A stretch of 64,000 nt of DNA. It comes from Trichoplax sp. H2 (taxonomy: Eukaryota > Placozoa > Uniplacotomia > Trichoplacea). How positions within the stretch are numbered: the stretch's first letter is position 1; every line of letters starts with the position of its first letter. A program made the position numbers and the translations under genes. Below the pieces are notes generated by a model. The model did not search any database. It worked only from the letters and a program-made list of their open reading frames with translations, and was not told the DNA's origin. Where the stretch lies: contig NOWV01000105.1 in the NCBI GenBank assembly GCA_003344405.1, positions 186,001-250,000 on the forward strand. Direction: 5' to 3'. Of the stretch, positions 51,759 through 63,538 are shown in pieces.

Positions 51759-52299
51759 GTAAGGTATTTAAGTCTAGTTGAGTGCCTCATTACAATTTGC
51801 TAACTTTTGCCTTAATTTCACTCATAACGTGTTACAATTTTAAAGTATACTGTATTCATATTATCTACTCTTATAAAATTTAATTTATATCATCAGTATA
51901 ACTATAAGTCCGGGTATCAAAAAAATACTCAAAGCTTATCCCATAATCTCTCTAGTTAACGTTATGATTAAGGCCCCGAAATAGTTTCATGGCTAATGAA
52001 CAGCAGTCATCATTATGATTCTTTTCTAAACAGATTTGAAACTTTATATCGACTGTAAGCTATACTGTAGTTCCATTTAACAGCACTATAACAATGAATG
52101 CAAAGTCTTACTCATTTAATTTTCATTTTATGGCGGAGCCTAGTTACGTAATAGTGTCCTGAAGTTTTTAATTACCATGTAACGCCTTGACATATAACAA
52201 TTTAAATTTTTGTGCATGCCGCTTTGGTTAACTTAAATGAGATTGCTAGTGAGCGTACTTAAAACATGAATTCAGATTAAGTTTGTGATCTAATTAGGA

Positions 52300-53100
52300 G
52301 CTGTGATGGAGGGTTCGATATCTCAGAGGATTGAGATTTAGTCGCCATTTACAATTATTACAACAAAGGGTTTATAAAAGTTATGCTTTATTGTAGGTAA
52401 GTAATGTGAAGTATAGTGAGGTAATTACGGTAGATCAGCGTGCAAGCTGTCGTGAGTAACGAGTAGAAGTATTAGACTGTGAGAGACTAACTAGAAGACT
52501 AACTGAGAGACTAATGAACTATGAGGTAGGAATCGCCGGTATTTATAGTTTTAAAGATAGAGCACATTTAAGAGTAGAATATAGTTACAGTATATTCTAA
52601 ATACACTACTTCTAAAGACTTCTTGAACGAACTAACAGGATAATCTAAAGTTGCATGCTTTTATACTTTCCGTAGCATTCGCAGCTACAATCCGCATGGC
52701 AACCTTTACCTTATTTTACACATAGTTAAATTATTCTTAGTAAGACTATTCTACTGTGGACCATCATTAATCCAATATGGATACGACTACAGTACTTACG
52801 TAGACATTATTCACACCAGCCAAAGTACAATGAATTAACCATATCCTAATATATGATTTACAGTTCTATTTTTACCTATAGCCATATTAGTAACTCAACA
52901 GCTTACTGTATATAGTCATCTGTACTCTAGCATAGAGTCTCTACCACTACAGTCTATAGTTACAGCTACCAAATATCTCTTAGGATAAATATCTACCGTA
53001 CATTATACTACACATGGCTAACAGTCTACAATCACAATACTAAGTTACATTACAAGAGGCTATGGTTGCAGATTGAAAACATGATTACAGATCTGTACTG
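52300..53100. other. Intergenic with short imperfect repeats
   Basis: No gene was recognised. Around 52483-52520 there is a small tandem pattern of GACTAACT-like 12-mers. The following GTATTTATAG(T/G)TTT block recurs near 41.7 kb, hinting at a dispersed non-coding repeat, but the match is short. Confidence 0.3.
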
Positions 53101-53117
53101 ATTATTAAATATTAAGT

Positions 53118-53879
53118 GAGCAAAAGAAATGCGCGATTAATAAAAGTGTAGTAACAGTCTAATCCGATACGTATATAATAAATTAAATGATTTCGATGAT
53201 AAAATGTTACCGCACAACGTATTTTCTAATCAAATTTGAAAGCTGGATTTAGTCTTGACTGCTACTTTTGCAATTACTGCTGTTATTTTGCTGCCACTAA
53301 TTGAACAAGTGGATAAGATTCAACACATAATTTTATTTTACCTGTAGTGTAATAGGAAAGTATATTCGAGCTATTAATCATAAGTAGTAAAAGCAGTGAC
53401 AAGTTGTTACAAGTCTAGCCAATAAATTCATGACTTATAGTAACCTGGAGAGACATGATGCATTCTTAATTTACGTTCAGGTTGACAATGCTTAGGCCGA
53501 AGCCAAGTTATTACTTTTATTGAGCCAAGATAGAAGCACAACAAACGCTCTATTAATAAAAGTGCTATACTAATCTAATTCAATACCTGTATAATAGAGT
53601 ACGCGTAGGTATTTCGATAAAACTACCGTATAGCGTATCCTAATCAAATTTGAAAGCAGGTTTTAGCCTTGTCTGCTAACGTTGCTAATGAGCCAACAAG
53701 TGGGTAATAATACAAGCAATATTATTGCCAACAAATAATACTATTGTTCCTTTAGCTTAAGGGGAAAGTATTTTCAGATTATAAACTATAAGATGTAGAC
53801 GTAATCCCAAGTCATCAGAAGTCCAATGAAAAAAATCAAGGCGTTATGATATCCTGGAGATACATGATGCATTCCTAAT
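53118..53879. repeat. Diverged tandem duplication of about 355 bp
   Basis: Copy 1 (53118-53470) and copy 2 (53522-53879) align end to end in the same orientation. Shared anchors in order are ATTAATAAAAGTG, CTAATCAAATTTGAAAGC, AACAAGTGG(A/G)TAA and ACATGATGCATTC. Divergence is high, with indels. On the minus strand copy 2 reads LGLGMHHVSPGYHNALIFF, which is TPR-like, and copy 1 keeps MHHVSPGY before a stop. The unit may derive from a TPR-containing gene. Confidence 0.65.
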
Positions 53880-54922
53880 CCAATGTATCCATCGACATCA
53901 AGTAGTTATCTGACACTTTGACGTGCATACGAGTCGTATTGCAAGTTGACTCAATTCAATCAGACAGTGAACTGCAGTAGTATAGAGTATTTCCCGAAGT
54001 CAAGTTTATAATTGGGTAAATATCAAGTTACAACTCAAATGTCAAGTTAAGGTTTAACACCTTGGATTGTAAGAGCTATTATATATTTACTAGCTATGGC
54101 AGCCTAAATCGATAGATCAATGTATACTTCTACACGTTACTGCGCTTACGTTGCTGACACAACTGCATACAAGTACGCTAATGCTAGACTATCCAATATT
54201 CAAGTTAAAAGATACACTTCAAAATTAAACAAATACTACTACAGTAAAGAGTACATCGAAGCACCATGACTTCTATTAATTTGTTATTACGCAGAAATTA
54301 CGGACATAAGGCAAATGAATCATATTTTTAAATTACAATAGCTGTTTCTGCTTCTTAGTTAGCGGCTTTATACAATACTATGCCATTCTTGTTATAAAAA
54401 ATCAAATGAAGTTAAATTTCGAACTATTTATACATCATGTAATACTTCAACATTTCACGTCTAATGGCGATAAAACTGCAACATAGAAAATATAGCCATT
54501 CTAGTTTATTGATTATTGTAAGCAAGCCAACAAGAAATTAAATTAGGACTATCGATCAATTAAAAATTTTTTAATTTTTAGTATTTAATTGACATTTTTA
54601 ATACTATAGTATAACGCTGTGTAAAACTGACAACCATCTATAAAATTAAGAATGTTAATCCAAATTACTATTAGTTTGCTGGGAAGTTTAAAGTCTACTT
54701 GTAAAATTATCGTAAGCTGAAAAGTAAATAAGCTTGTATTGTATTCCCTGTTTTTGAAGGGTTATCTGTTAGGATAGTTAAATTAATTTAGAAGAGTAAT
54801 TTAAGAAGGTAAAGGCATTCTATAATAATTTTGTCTTGGCGCATATTTTATAAGTTCAATTTAAATGTACGATAAATTATAAGCTGTATTGAAGATGGCT
54901 TTGAGGATAGGCTGTTTGCACT
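53880..54922. other. Intergenic 3' of the TPR-ROCO-Death gene
   Basis: About 1 kb of AT-rich DNA containing the expected 3' UTR of the minus-strand gene and nothing else that I recognise. Confidence 0.4.
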
Positions 54923-57900
54923 CTAGAAATTTTGTTCGTTGTTTTCTGACAGAATGATGTCATTCCTACCAATAGTTTGCAAAGCCCGCTGCAATCGGCT
55001 AATGCTAACATTGGGATGTGCCTTTTTGTACCAGTAATTGAGCAATTCCATTGCCTGGTTAAAGACATGGTCGCGATTTTGTTCCATTATAACCTTAACA
55101 CAAATCGTTGGATCTAGGATGGCCGCTAACTGTGGCCAGTCTGTGCCAATAGAGCTTGCAATAGGGTAAAAATACTTCCTAGGATCTACATAGTACAAGT
55201 AGAAACTTTACTATGAAGTACTATACGAGTATGTTGTAACAATTTCAATTGCAAATAAATTACTTGATTTTACATGATATAAAGTACAATATTTACATAA
55301 TGAGCTCTTATGTCGCAATTAGAGTTGAATAATCATCTGGTTCGCTATAATTATTTATGTAATGGTAATAATGGCATTAGCGATAGCACAGGTGGAACTG
55401 TACTTCTATTGTAAGACTAATAGAAATAAATGGCTCTAATTCGAATTTGAATAACTCTGTAAACGAACTACTTACTGGACAAACAATGTACAAATAAATT
55501 AAGATTGAATATTTTTTAATTCATAAATCATTATTTATTATGTCAAGTAGCTTACTAGTAGCTAGAATATTCTAATGACGATCTTAAAAATTCGTCAGTG
55601 ATATCATTATCTAGTAAAACTGTATGCGATCATATCATCAGTGGCAAACGTAGCTTAAAGAATTACATCCATTGACGAGGTAAGGTATTCCTATGTTAGA
55701 ATTTACAAGGAGTAATTGCTCTTAATCATATTTGAATCGATCTACAATTGGATTACTAAATGCAATTGAGAATGATTGATAGATATCAATTCAATAGAGG
55801 TTTACCTTCATCTTTGGTATCTTTCCATCGGTCTAAAGTAGTGGAATAAAAATAGCAATAATCGATTAATAGTTCTATCGTTTAAGTAATCAATGCAGTA
55901 GATTAGTGCCCATAATTTTTGATAATAATCAACTATTGTTTACGCTATTACAAAATCACCTTACATTAAATAGTAAAATAGCTATGATACAGTACATTTA
56001 TGTCTCTTTGCTTGCTCTAGCGTATGACTTTAGTTTATTATATCATAAAAAGTGATAATATAAGAATGAAGCTGCTGTTTATTCTCACATGCTTACCTAT
56101 CAAGAATTTTTCATTATAAATAATCCAATCGTTTAAAGATTGACTGGCAAATTCCATCTTACAATGCTTACATCGAATCCAATTTTGATCTTCTTCCTTG
56201 TATTCTTCAGTTATACTTGTTTGTGTATTACATTCACTACATTTGACGAAATATCGACAATCGGCCCCTTTAAACTTAACCATCCTATCATTGACAGTAG
56301 AGATGAGTTTATTCTTGACAATTTCGTGTGGCCGTTTGACAAATATAGAATTTGTAACTTTATCGATAATCGATTGACTCCTCTCGGGCTCATTTATTTT
56401 CTGATAGCAATATTGTAAACCAATATGAGATTCCTCTTTCTTGACTACAAGATAATGATTGTCATTTGCTAAATAATATTTGGCACATTGATAGTATAAT
56501 TCTACGTCCGTATTATTCCATTCCTTTAAACATGAAGATAACAAGCAATAATAAATTCCATCTGGAAGATATGGAATATCTGTATGCTCGTATCCGATGT
56601 AGAGCCAATCTGATTGATGATATTTTGATAAATCAAATGGCTTAACATCATATCGTAACAAATATGGAACAAAGTATTGACATTCTTCGCCGTTGTCGTT
56701 CTTCTCATTTGTAATTGAACATAGAATATCATAAGCATGCATGAGTGCCAATATAGTTTGCTTACTATTGTCATCTAAATTAAATTTATAAATAGCATGA
56801 TCAATGTATGATCTTGATAATTTTCCTCTTTGGCTTGCTATCTCATAGTCACGTTTTATCTGTGCACCTCCTTGTACAAAATCTTGTAATTGAATAATAG
56901 AACGAAATATATTTAATAACCAATCGACATTAGTTATAATAATTCCGTCGTCGCCTACTTTATCACAGTAGATGACTTCTCCTAAATCGTGTAGATACAT
57001 TAGCATAGCGATTAATTCATCATGGTTTTCATATAATCCGTATTGTTGAGACAAGTTTACTATTTGTTGCATTGTCATAATATTATGCACTTGAGAATGT
57101 CTAATTTGATTGATAATAGAAGATGCGGGTTGATTGTTACTGTTAGTAGGGAGCGATTTATTTAATATTCTAGCCATGATATACCATCGAATAGGTATAG
57201 GATTCGTAATAAATGGCAGCGATTGTACAAATGCCTTAATGATACCATGTAAACGAAGACAACATTGTCGACGCTGCTCTAGTGTCGACGGAGTACTATC
57301 AAGAGGATTGCAATTAAAAATAATACCAGAAGAATAGATATGATTGGCATAAGAAGGCATGCGAGACGTCAATGTAGACACAAATTGATTGAATCGAGTA
57401 CGTCCATTTTCTTCATTGATAATACAATCGCCATGAGAAGCTACTAAAATAATAATAGGTAATGAATGCTGTGAAGGTGGTAAATGCTGTTCATCTTCAC
57501 TTTTAATGTTGACATTGATGGTACTTTGGCTTGTATGGCCAGCTATGATTGATGTAAGCCATTCTTGCATAGCTTGTAAATACGTCGTTTTGAGTAATTG
57601 GTTGTTCCTTGTTGTTACCTTGTCGTTAATGTCTTGATTAATATTAAATACTAAAATATAAATACTATTGACGGAGATAAAGGGATAATGAGTAAGATGA
57701 TAGACGGCATGACCTGCGAAATCCCATATTTTAACATACTGATTGTTTTCGTCTTTGTCTGCATTTTGATTTTCTATTGGATCTATGTCGGTTACTTGCT
57801 GACTGATGTTATCTTGACTATTGATACTTGTTTGGGCTAACTGTTGTATGACTGTCTTGACTTTATCGTCTAGTATTTCAGTCCAATCACAACCCTCTAA

Positions 57901-60320
57901 GTTACGAATATTATAATATTCGGTCTCTACCATAATATCCAAATTCTCAGCCACTTGTGTCGGAGATGGATTGTCTAGTGGTTGCTTGGTAAATATTTTT
58001 CGAACAGAAGTTTTGCCCACATTGCGAGGACCAATGAACATGCCTCGTATTAAATGATTAAAGCAATGACCATGTTTTAATGCTTTGCTATATGCATTGT
58101 AATATTTCTTTTCTTGCAAAGCTGTAGAACAACAAAATACAGAATAGGGTTACGGTTATCCATCGCTCTCTCGTCTACTACTGTATTAAAACTCCAATTA
58201 CCTTTCTCTTGTACGTGTTGATTGTTATGACTGCCGTCAATAGTATTTGCTGGCGCTGTAACGTTGTTGATTTGATTCGGTTGAAACCGTTCAACGGTAC
58301 TTTTGATCCAATTTCTCGCTGTTGATGTCGACGATTTCGGCTTCCGGAGAGTGATATCGATATTCTTTTTGGTCCATTTAACTAGGCGATCATTTCCGCT
58401 TAAGGTTGCGATATACAGTGACTTCTTAAAGTTATCCACAGCCTGATCGTACTTGCCTTGGCGACGATAGACAAGTCCTATGTTGTTATATGACTTCGCA
58501 ACGTGGGGATGATTGTGACCAAGGACTGACAATCGAATTTGCAGTGATTTGTCATACATATCCACAGCCTGATCGTACTTGCCTTGGCTTTTATAGACAT
58601 TGCCTATGTTGTTATATGAGTTGGCAACATCAGGATGATTATGACCAAGGACTGACAATCGAATTTGCAGTGATTTGTCATACATATCCACAGCCTGATC
58701 GTACTTGCCATGGTGACGATAGACAACTCCTATGTCGTTATATGAGTTGGCAACATCAGGATGATTATAATCAAGGACAGCCAATCCAATTTGCAGTGAC
58801 TTGTGATACATATCCACAGCCTGATCGTACTTGCCTTGGCTTTTATAGACATTGCCTATGTTGTTATATGAGTTGGCAACATCAGGATGATTGTGACCAA
58901 GAACTGACAATCGAATTTGCAGAGATTTGTCATAAATATCCACAGCCTGATCGTACTTGCCTTGGTCATCATAGACAAGTCCTATGTTGTTATATGAGTT
59001 GGCAACATCAGGATGATTATGACCAAGGACAGCCAATCCAATTTGCAGTGATTTGTCATACATATCCACAGCCTGATCGTACTTGCCTTGGCTTTTATAG
59101 ACATTGCCTATTTTGTTATATGAGCTGGCAACATCAGGATGATTGTGACCATGGACTGCCAATCCAATTTGCAGTGATTTGTCATACATATCCACAGCCT
59201 GATCGTACTTGCGTTGGCTTTTATAGACATTGCCTATGTTTTTATATGACTTCACAACATCAGGATGATTGTGACCAAGGACTGACAATCCAATTTGTAG
59301 TGACTTGTCATACATATCCACAGCCTGATCGTACTTGCCTTGGTCATGATAAACAAGTCCTATGTTGTAATATGAGTTGGCAACATGGGGATGATTGTGA
59401 CCAAGGACTGCCAATCCAATTTGCAGTGACTTGTGCAACATATCCACAGCCTGATCGTACTTGCCTTGGTGACGATAGATAACTCCTATGTTGTTATATG
59501 AATTGGCAACATCAGGATGATTGTGACCAAGAACTGCCAATCGAATTTGCAGCGACTTGTCATACATATCCACAGCCTGATCGTACTTGCACAAGCGATC
59601 ATAGACAACTCCTATGTTATTGTATGACCACGCAACATCGGGATGATTATGACCTAGGACTGACAATCGAATTTGCAGCGACTTATCATACATATCCATA
59701 GCCTGATCGATCTTGGCTTGGTCATGATAGACAATTCCTATGTTGTTATATGACTTCGCAACATGGGGATGATTGTGACCAAGAACTGACAATCCAATTT
59801 GCAGTGACTTGTTATGCATATCCACAGCCTGTTCGTACTTGCACAAGTCCCAGTAGACGCACCCAATTTGATGATAACTATCGGCAAGACGAGCATCCTT
59901 TTCGTCTAACCATTTTAATTTCATTTCCAACGATTTCTTACCGTCTTCCAGTGCTCCGTTGAAATCCCCTTGGCGTCTCTTAATCTCGCTTTCTCTTTGT
60001 AAACATTGAGCCATGCTCACTTCATCTTGCAGTTTAGTAGCCACAGTTTGTCCCTTATCACTCCATTCAACAGCTTCCTTGAATTGATATTGTAAAGTGT
60101 AAATGTCACAAAGACCAAGATAAATATCACATGCAAGTCGATCAATATCCGCACTAGGATTCGACAACGAAGCAATCGCATCGACAGCTTGTGTATAACA
60201 AGATAGTCCGTCCACCAACTGGAAGGCAGTCTTGCATGAGATGCCCTTTTCGTACAGTGATTGTATACGGGTATGGTGAGGAAGCACACTCGTAGAACAG
60301 ACAGATTCATCATCAGCCAT
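54923..60320 (-). CDS. TPR-Roc-COR-Death protein (ROCO family), 3 exons
   Basis: Exons 60320-58202, 58121-56097 and 55185-54923 splice in phase 1 (introns 80 and 911 nt) into 4407 nt, 1468 aa. ATG 60320 is chosen (AAAAGATGG context). A CAG just upstream may be a 5' UTR acceptor. Residues 148-651 are 12 kinesin-light-chain-type TPRs of 42 aa, typified by KYDQAVDMYDKSLQI and NHPDVANSYNNIG. A Roc GTPase follows: P-loop GPRNVGKTS (737-745), DFAGH (840-844, G3) and SHGD (935-938, like the THxD of Roc). COR spans about 1007-1280. A CxxC...CxxC knuckle uses Cys 1334, 1337, 1357 and 1360. The C-terminal exon is a Death domain (TDWPQLAAIL, LLNYWYKKAH, LQRALQTIGRND). ROCO proteins dimerise through COR and act as GTP-regulated switches. 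Death domains recruit adaptors, and TPRs could be sensor or scaffold. Likely cytosolic signalling protein; pathway unknown. Confidence 0.88.
55562..55679. repeat. 118-bp element, copy 2, in intron 2 of the TPR-ROCO-Death gene
   Basis: Homologous to 51641-51758 without any indel. Here it sits 377 bp upstream (minus sense) of the Death exon. Plus-strand reading gives ISLSSKTVCDHIISGK between TAG and GAG|GTAAGG borders, with one TGA near the end. On the minus strand an acceptor-like CAG at a comparable spot in both copies would allow a phase-1 alternative terminal exon ending LEYSSY before TAG. Confidence 0.7.
58368..59879 (-). repeat. Twelve 126-bp tandem coding repeats (TPR array)
   Basis: The TPR region is built of 126-bp units in register with the 42-residue motif. 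Eleven units are full and highly alike; the twelfth diverges after its first helix pair (NFKKSLYIATLSG). Similarity between units is high at DNA level, so recent unequal crossover or gene conversion is likely, and the repeat number may vary between alleles. Confidence 0.92.
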
Positions 60321-62500
60321 CTTTTCCTGCACTCAATTCAAAAATATGTTAGTTAAAGGCTTGAACGACAGGTTAGAGACAAATAAGATTCAAATCAAGC
60401 TTCGTTGCAACCATTAATTGCTAATCATCGGATCGATATTATCTCTGCGTATTAATGAGGTTATGTCGGAATAGTTGTACTTGCGTGCCAGTCGTAGTTC
60501 AACAGAACAACATCAATTATTCCATTATACACAATTTTCAAGCATCAATAAATCAACTTCTACAATATTGCCTATCTATTCCGCATGGAAGATTATCCGA
60601 AAATCATTCAATCAATCTCTGTAGATAATTACTGAAGACAACGCTATCGGACAATCGTGTGCTTACGTGTACATTAACAAAATGCACTCCAGCTTACAAA
60701 TAGATTATACTCATAATCATAATAACCATCAAACAACAATCTTTTTATTCTAATAGACAACGGTAAATAAATGCTAGCCACATCAATGATAGTGTAAAAT
60801 AAGAAAGGATGCTTGCAATACAGTTTCGTTGGCGTCGTTTACCTATCTTTAATTTCTATTTTTACTTGAAATACAATGTATAATGATGGATACCTAACGA
60901 AATAGGTTACTTACCAATGGATGTTTTAAAAATCGGCTAATAACAACTTGATGATTTTGCTGTTACGTAGATTTAATCCTACCAATCCGACTGCGCGCTG
61001 CTTATTGCAACAGGAGCTAATGGATAAAAAGAGAACGACAGGTGACATAAAACTCTACTCGGCTAAACAGCTCTATCCAACTGCATATACACTAAATACA
61101 CGCACTGATCAGCACATCTAAATACTACAGTGTATCAGCGATTACAGACTACTAACTCATTGGTTATTTCCTAACTATAAAAACTCCTTGCAAAGTCCTG
61201 CACGAGGAAGGGCACTATTGGTAACCATGAAGCTTGCTTGCTAGAAATCCCAGTTAAACCTGCGGCTATGACACGCTTTTATTCGTAAGTAGTCCCTATG
61301 TGGATGATGCGATAGCCGACGGATAAAGGTAAATAAATAAAATGAAGGTAAGGTAAATAAATAAATTAGGTTTCTTTGCAATGATTTGTGCATAGTCATA
61401 AGACCTTATGAAATTAGAACAGCTCTAATTTGTATTAGTTTATTAAATACGAGTTTAAGATTAACCTACGAGTATCTTCCCTACCGAATTTCTTATGTCT
61501 TGTTAGCTTAGTAAGCCGTCAATCATATTATTTGCTAAAGTTTGATGCCAATGAACTATTGCATGGGTAGATACAAGTTACCAACAAAATATCGTTCTCT
61601 CTAAGTAAGGATAGTTGACATATTATCCTTATCCATTTTCTTCTATTACAGTCTATCAATAAAGCTATCATTTTATCAACAATTTGATTGCAGTCTACCG
61701 TACGCTATTTATTGTCGTGGCTCCGCAGTCTGTGTTCATTGCAATTCAATTTGATAATGAGCTTGTTACTGCCATATAAAACTCTCAAATTATCAACTAT
61801 GAAATTCATCAAGTAATAACTTAAAGGAGCGACTGTTCAGGATAGGTTTCTGATAGTAAACTGCAAGAAAGAATAGCGATGAATATTATATAACATACTG
61901 TAGAGACATAGAGAAATGATAGCAGTCTATTTCAATATACATCATTGACATTATCCGATCCATTGAATCTACTGTAGCTCAACAAAGAATGCCATAAATT
62001 TAATAAAAGATATTGCTTGTAACAAATATTATCATTTTGTATACAACGTTCGTAGTCCGATGATGAATTAATGATAGACATTTGCATGGTCAAATTGTAA
62101 GCCATACTAATAAAGATTGTACAATCGCAATCATGAATTTTTTAGACTAACCAGATACATCAACAACGGATTACAACATTGGATATGCAATAAAACGGAT
62201 CAATCACTTGACTGATCAGCAGTAGCATATTCTACTTTAATTGGCAACAGCCATCCAATACAGGCATTGCTGTACAACAAGGCACTATCCTCTCAGCACT
62301 TACGCTCGCTGCATTCTCGCGCCAAAGAAGCTTCTTAGTCAACAAGTTCAGCTTCGATCCATGCTCACAGAACTCATTCTCAAGGATAGGTAATCATTTC
62401 TACGAGCATATCTCAACAGTTTTCAACAAACAAGAAGTATTTTATGATCGGTATTGTGTATGAACTAACTAGAGTTGATACTCCAACCGTATGTAAAGTT
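60321..62500. other. Upstream region of the TPR-ROCO-Death gene, no gene recognised
   Basis: About 2.2 kb. A possible 5' UTR acceptor (GTGCAG) lies 9 nt upstream of the start codon. No coding segment, repeat or RNA gene is evident further out. Confidence 0.4.
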
Positions 62501-62513
62501 CGGATCACTCTGA

Positions 62514-62957
62514 CTAGTTTTCGAATACTGACAAAGCTAAGTCCTTACTACCACTCATTCGTTTATTGATAATTACAACGGCTTTTATATGTGCGCCGTC
62601 AACACTTACAGTGTAACGTTGTACAATACATAGTTTATGATATCCATATCTAGAATTAGGTAGACTTGTAAATTGTAAATTAGTCACGATAATTGATTCT
62701 ATAATTATACAGCGTAAGTTAACTATCAATATGGACTGTAGATAATAACGCAGTTATCATCCATCCATCTTAAGCGTAGCATTACAAAATACATATATAG
62801 AAATACTGTAAGACATATCAATCGGAATAGAGTAAAGTAAGATCAAATTAAAATCTCCTGACAGGGTTGGCGTGAGTACTGTTTGGCCTGATTGCAAATT
62901 GCATGCTATCGATACAAGATGTAACCCTTCATACATACTGGAAGTACTGCAATCCAT
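62514..62957 (-). other. Two coding-like open segments, unknown
   Basis: On the minus strand, 62957-62757 (with short motif HLVSIACNLQSGQTVLTP) and 62738-62514 (with GYHKLCIVQRYTVSVDGAH) could be consecutive exons. The second follows a good acceptor (TTATCTACAG at 62739) and ends in TAG. A phase-0 donor GTATTT in the first would join them. The composition is beta-rich and extracellular-like. No family is recognised, so this is a tentative gene fragment. Confidence 0.25.
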
Positions 62958-63252
62958 AGCAATTCCATATGATTACTACCTTAATTTTATTCAATAATTA
63001 ACAATCAATGAGTTGTTAATATACACCATTTAAAGAAAATTTTTAGTATACTTTTATAAACTGTTTGACAAATGACAGTAAAAAATCAACGGAATACAGT
63101 AGCGCACGATGAAGATGATATCAAGCGATTCAGCAGATGGCTTAGTTATTGGACTCATCGTCGATGATGATCGCCAATTAAACAGTGGCCAACAGTAATT
63201 TCTGCTATCGGAAGAACAATCTTCATATTAATTCAAGGAGGCTAAAAGATGT

Positions 63253-63364
63253 AACATAAAAAGAATCATCTACGCTTACTTCTCGTATGCACTAATTTGC
63301 ACTACTTTAACATAAAAAGAAACATCTATGCTTACTTCTCGTATGCACTAATTTGCACTACTTT
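63253..63364. repeat. 56-bp tandem duplication
   Basis: Two adjacent 56-bp copies starting AACATAAAAAGAA and containing CTTACTTCTCGTATGCACTA differ at only two positions; a further AACATA begins a third. It is a recent local duplication. Confidence 0.9.
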
Positions 63365-63538
63365 AACATAGATGTCGAAGGCACGCTAATGTTGGCTTCA
63401 GACGATAGAGCTAAAATGGACATGGTTAGTACTTTCATCAACTACATGGAGGAGAATTGCCAAGTCTATGCTATACATGCATGCTTACAAATTATTTCTA
63501 GTCAAAATAATATACCAATCTCAGCTCTAAAATGCTGA
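63365..63538 (+). other. Coding-like open segment, unknown
   Basis: A frame of about 57 codons (pieces MLASDDRAKMDMVSTFINYM and VYAIHACLQII) follows directly on the 56-bp duplication and ends in TGA. Its helical composition is protein-like, but no domain is recognised. A shorter frame at 63109-63195 on the same strand may be related. Chance cannot be excluded. Confidence 0.2.

Noticed and set aside
56140-56418. ORFs antisense to or out of frame with the Roc-COR exon (also 56211-56393, 56526-56774, 57134-57337)
   Set aside because: These are shadows of a well-supported coding exon.
58077-58201. C-terminal extension of the TPR ORF to its own stop at 58077
   Set aside because: A good donor at 58201 and acceptor at 58122 in matching phase connect the TPR to the Roc-COR frame. 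The extension is intron sequence in the preferred model.
58490-59482. A 330-codon plus-strand ORF across the TPR region, with companions at 59498-59701 and 59750-59962
   Set aside because: It is the antisense shadow of the 126-bp coding repeats. A repeat period divisible by three keeps any stop-free frame open. The product is an artificial 42-residue repeat.
58368-59879. Regular repeats resembling a CRISPR or satellite array
   Set aside because: The repeats are coding TPR units without spacers, inside an open frame of an animal gene.
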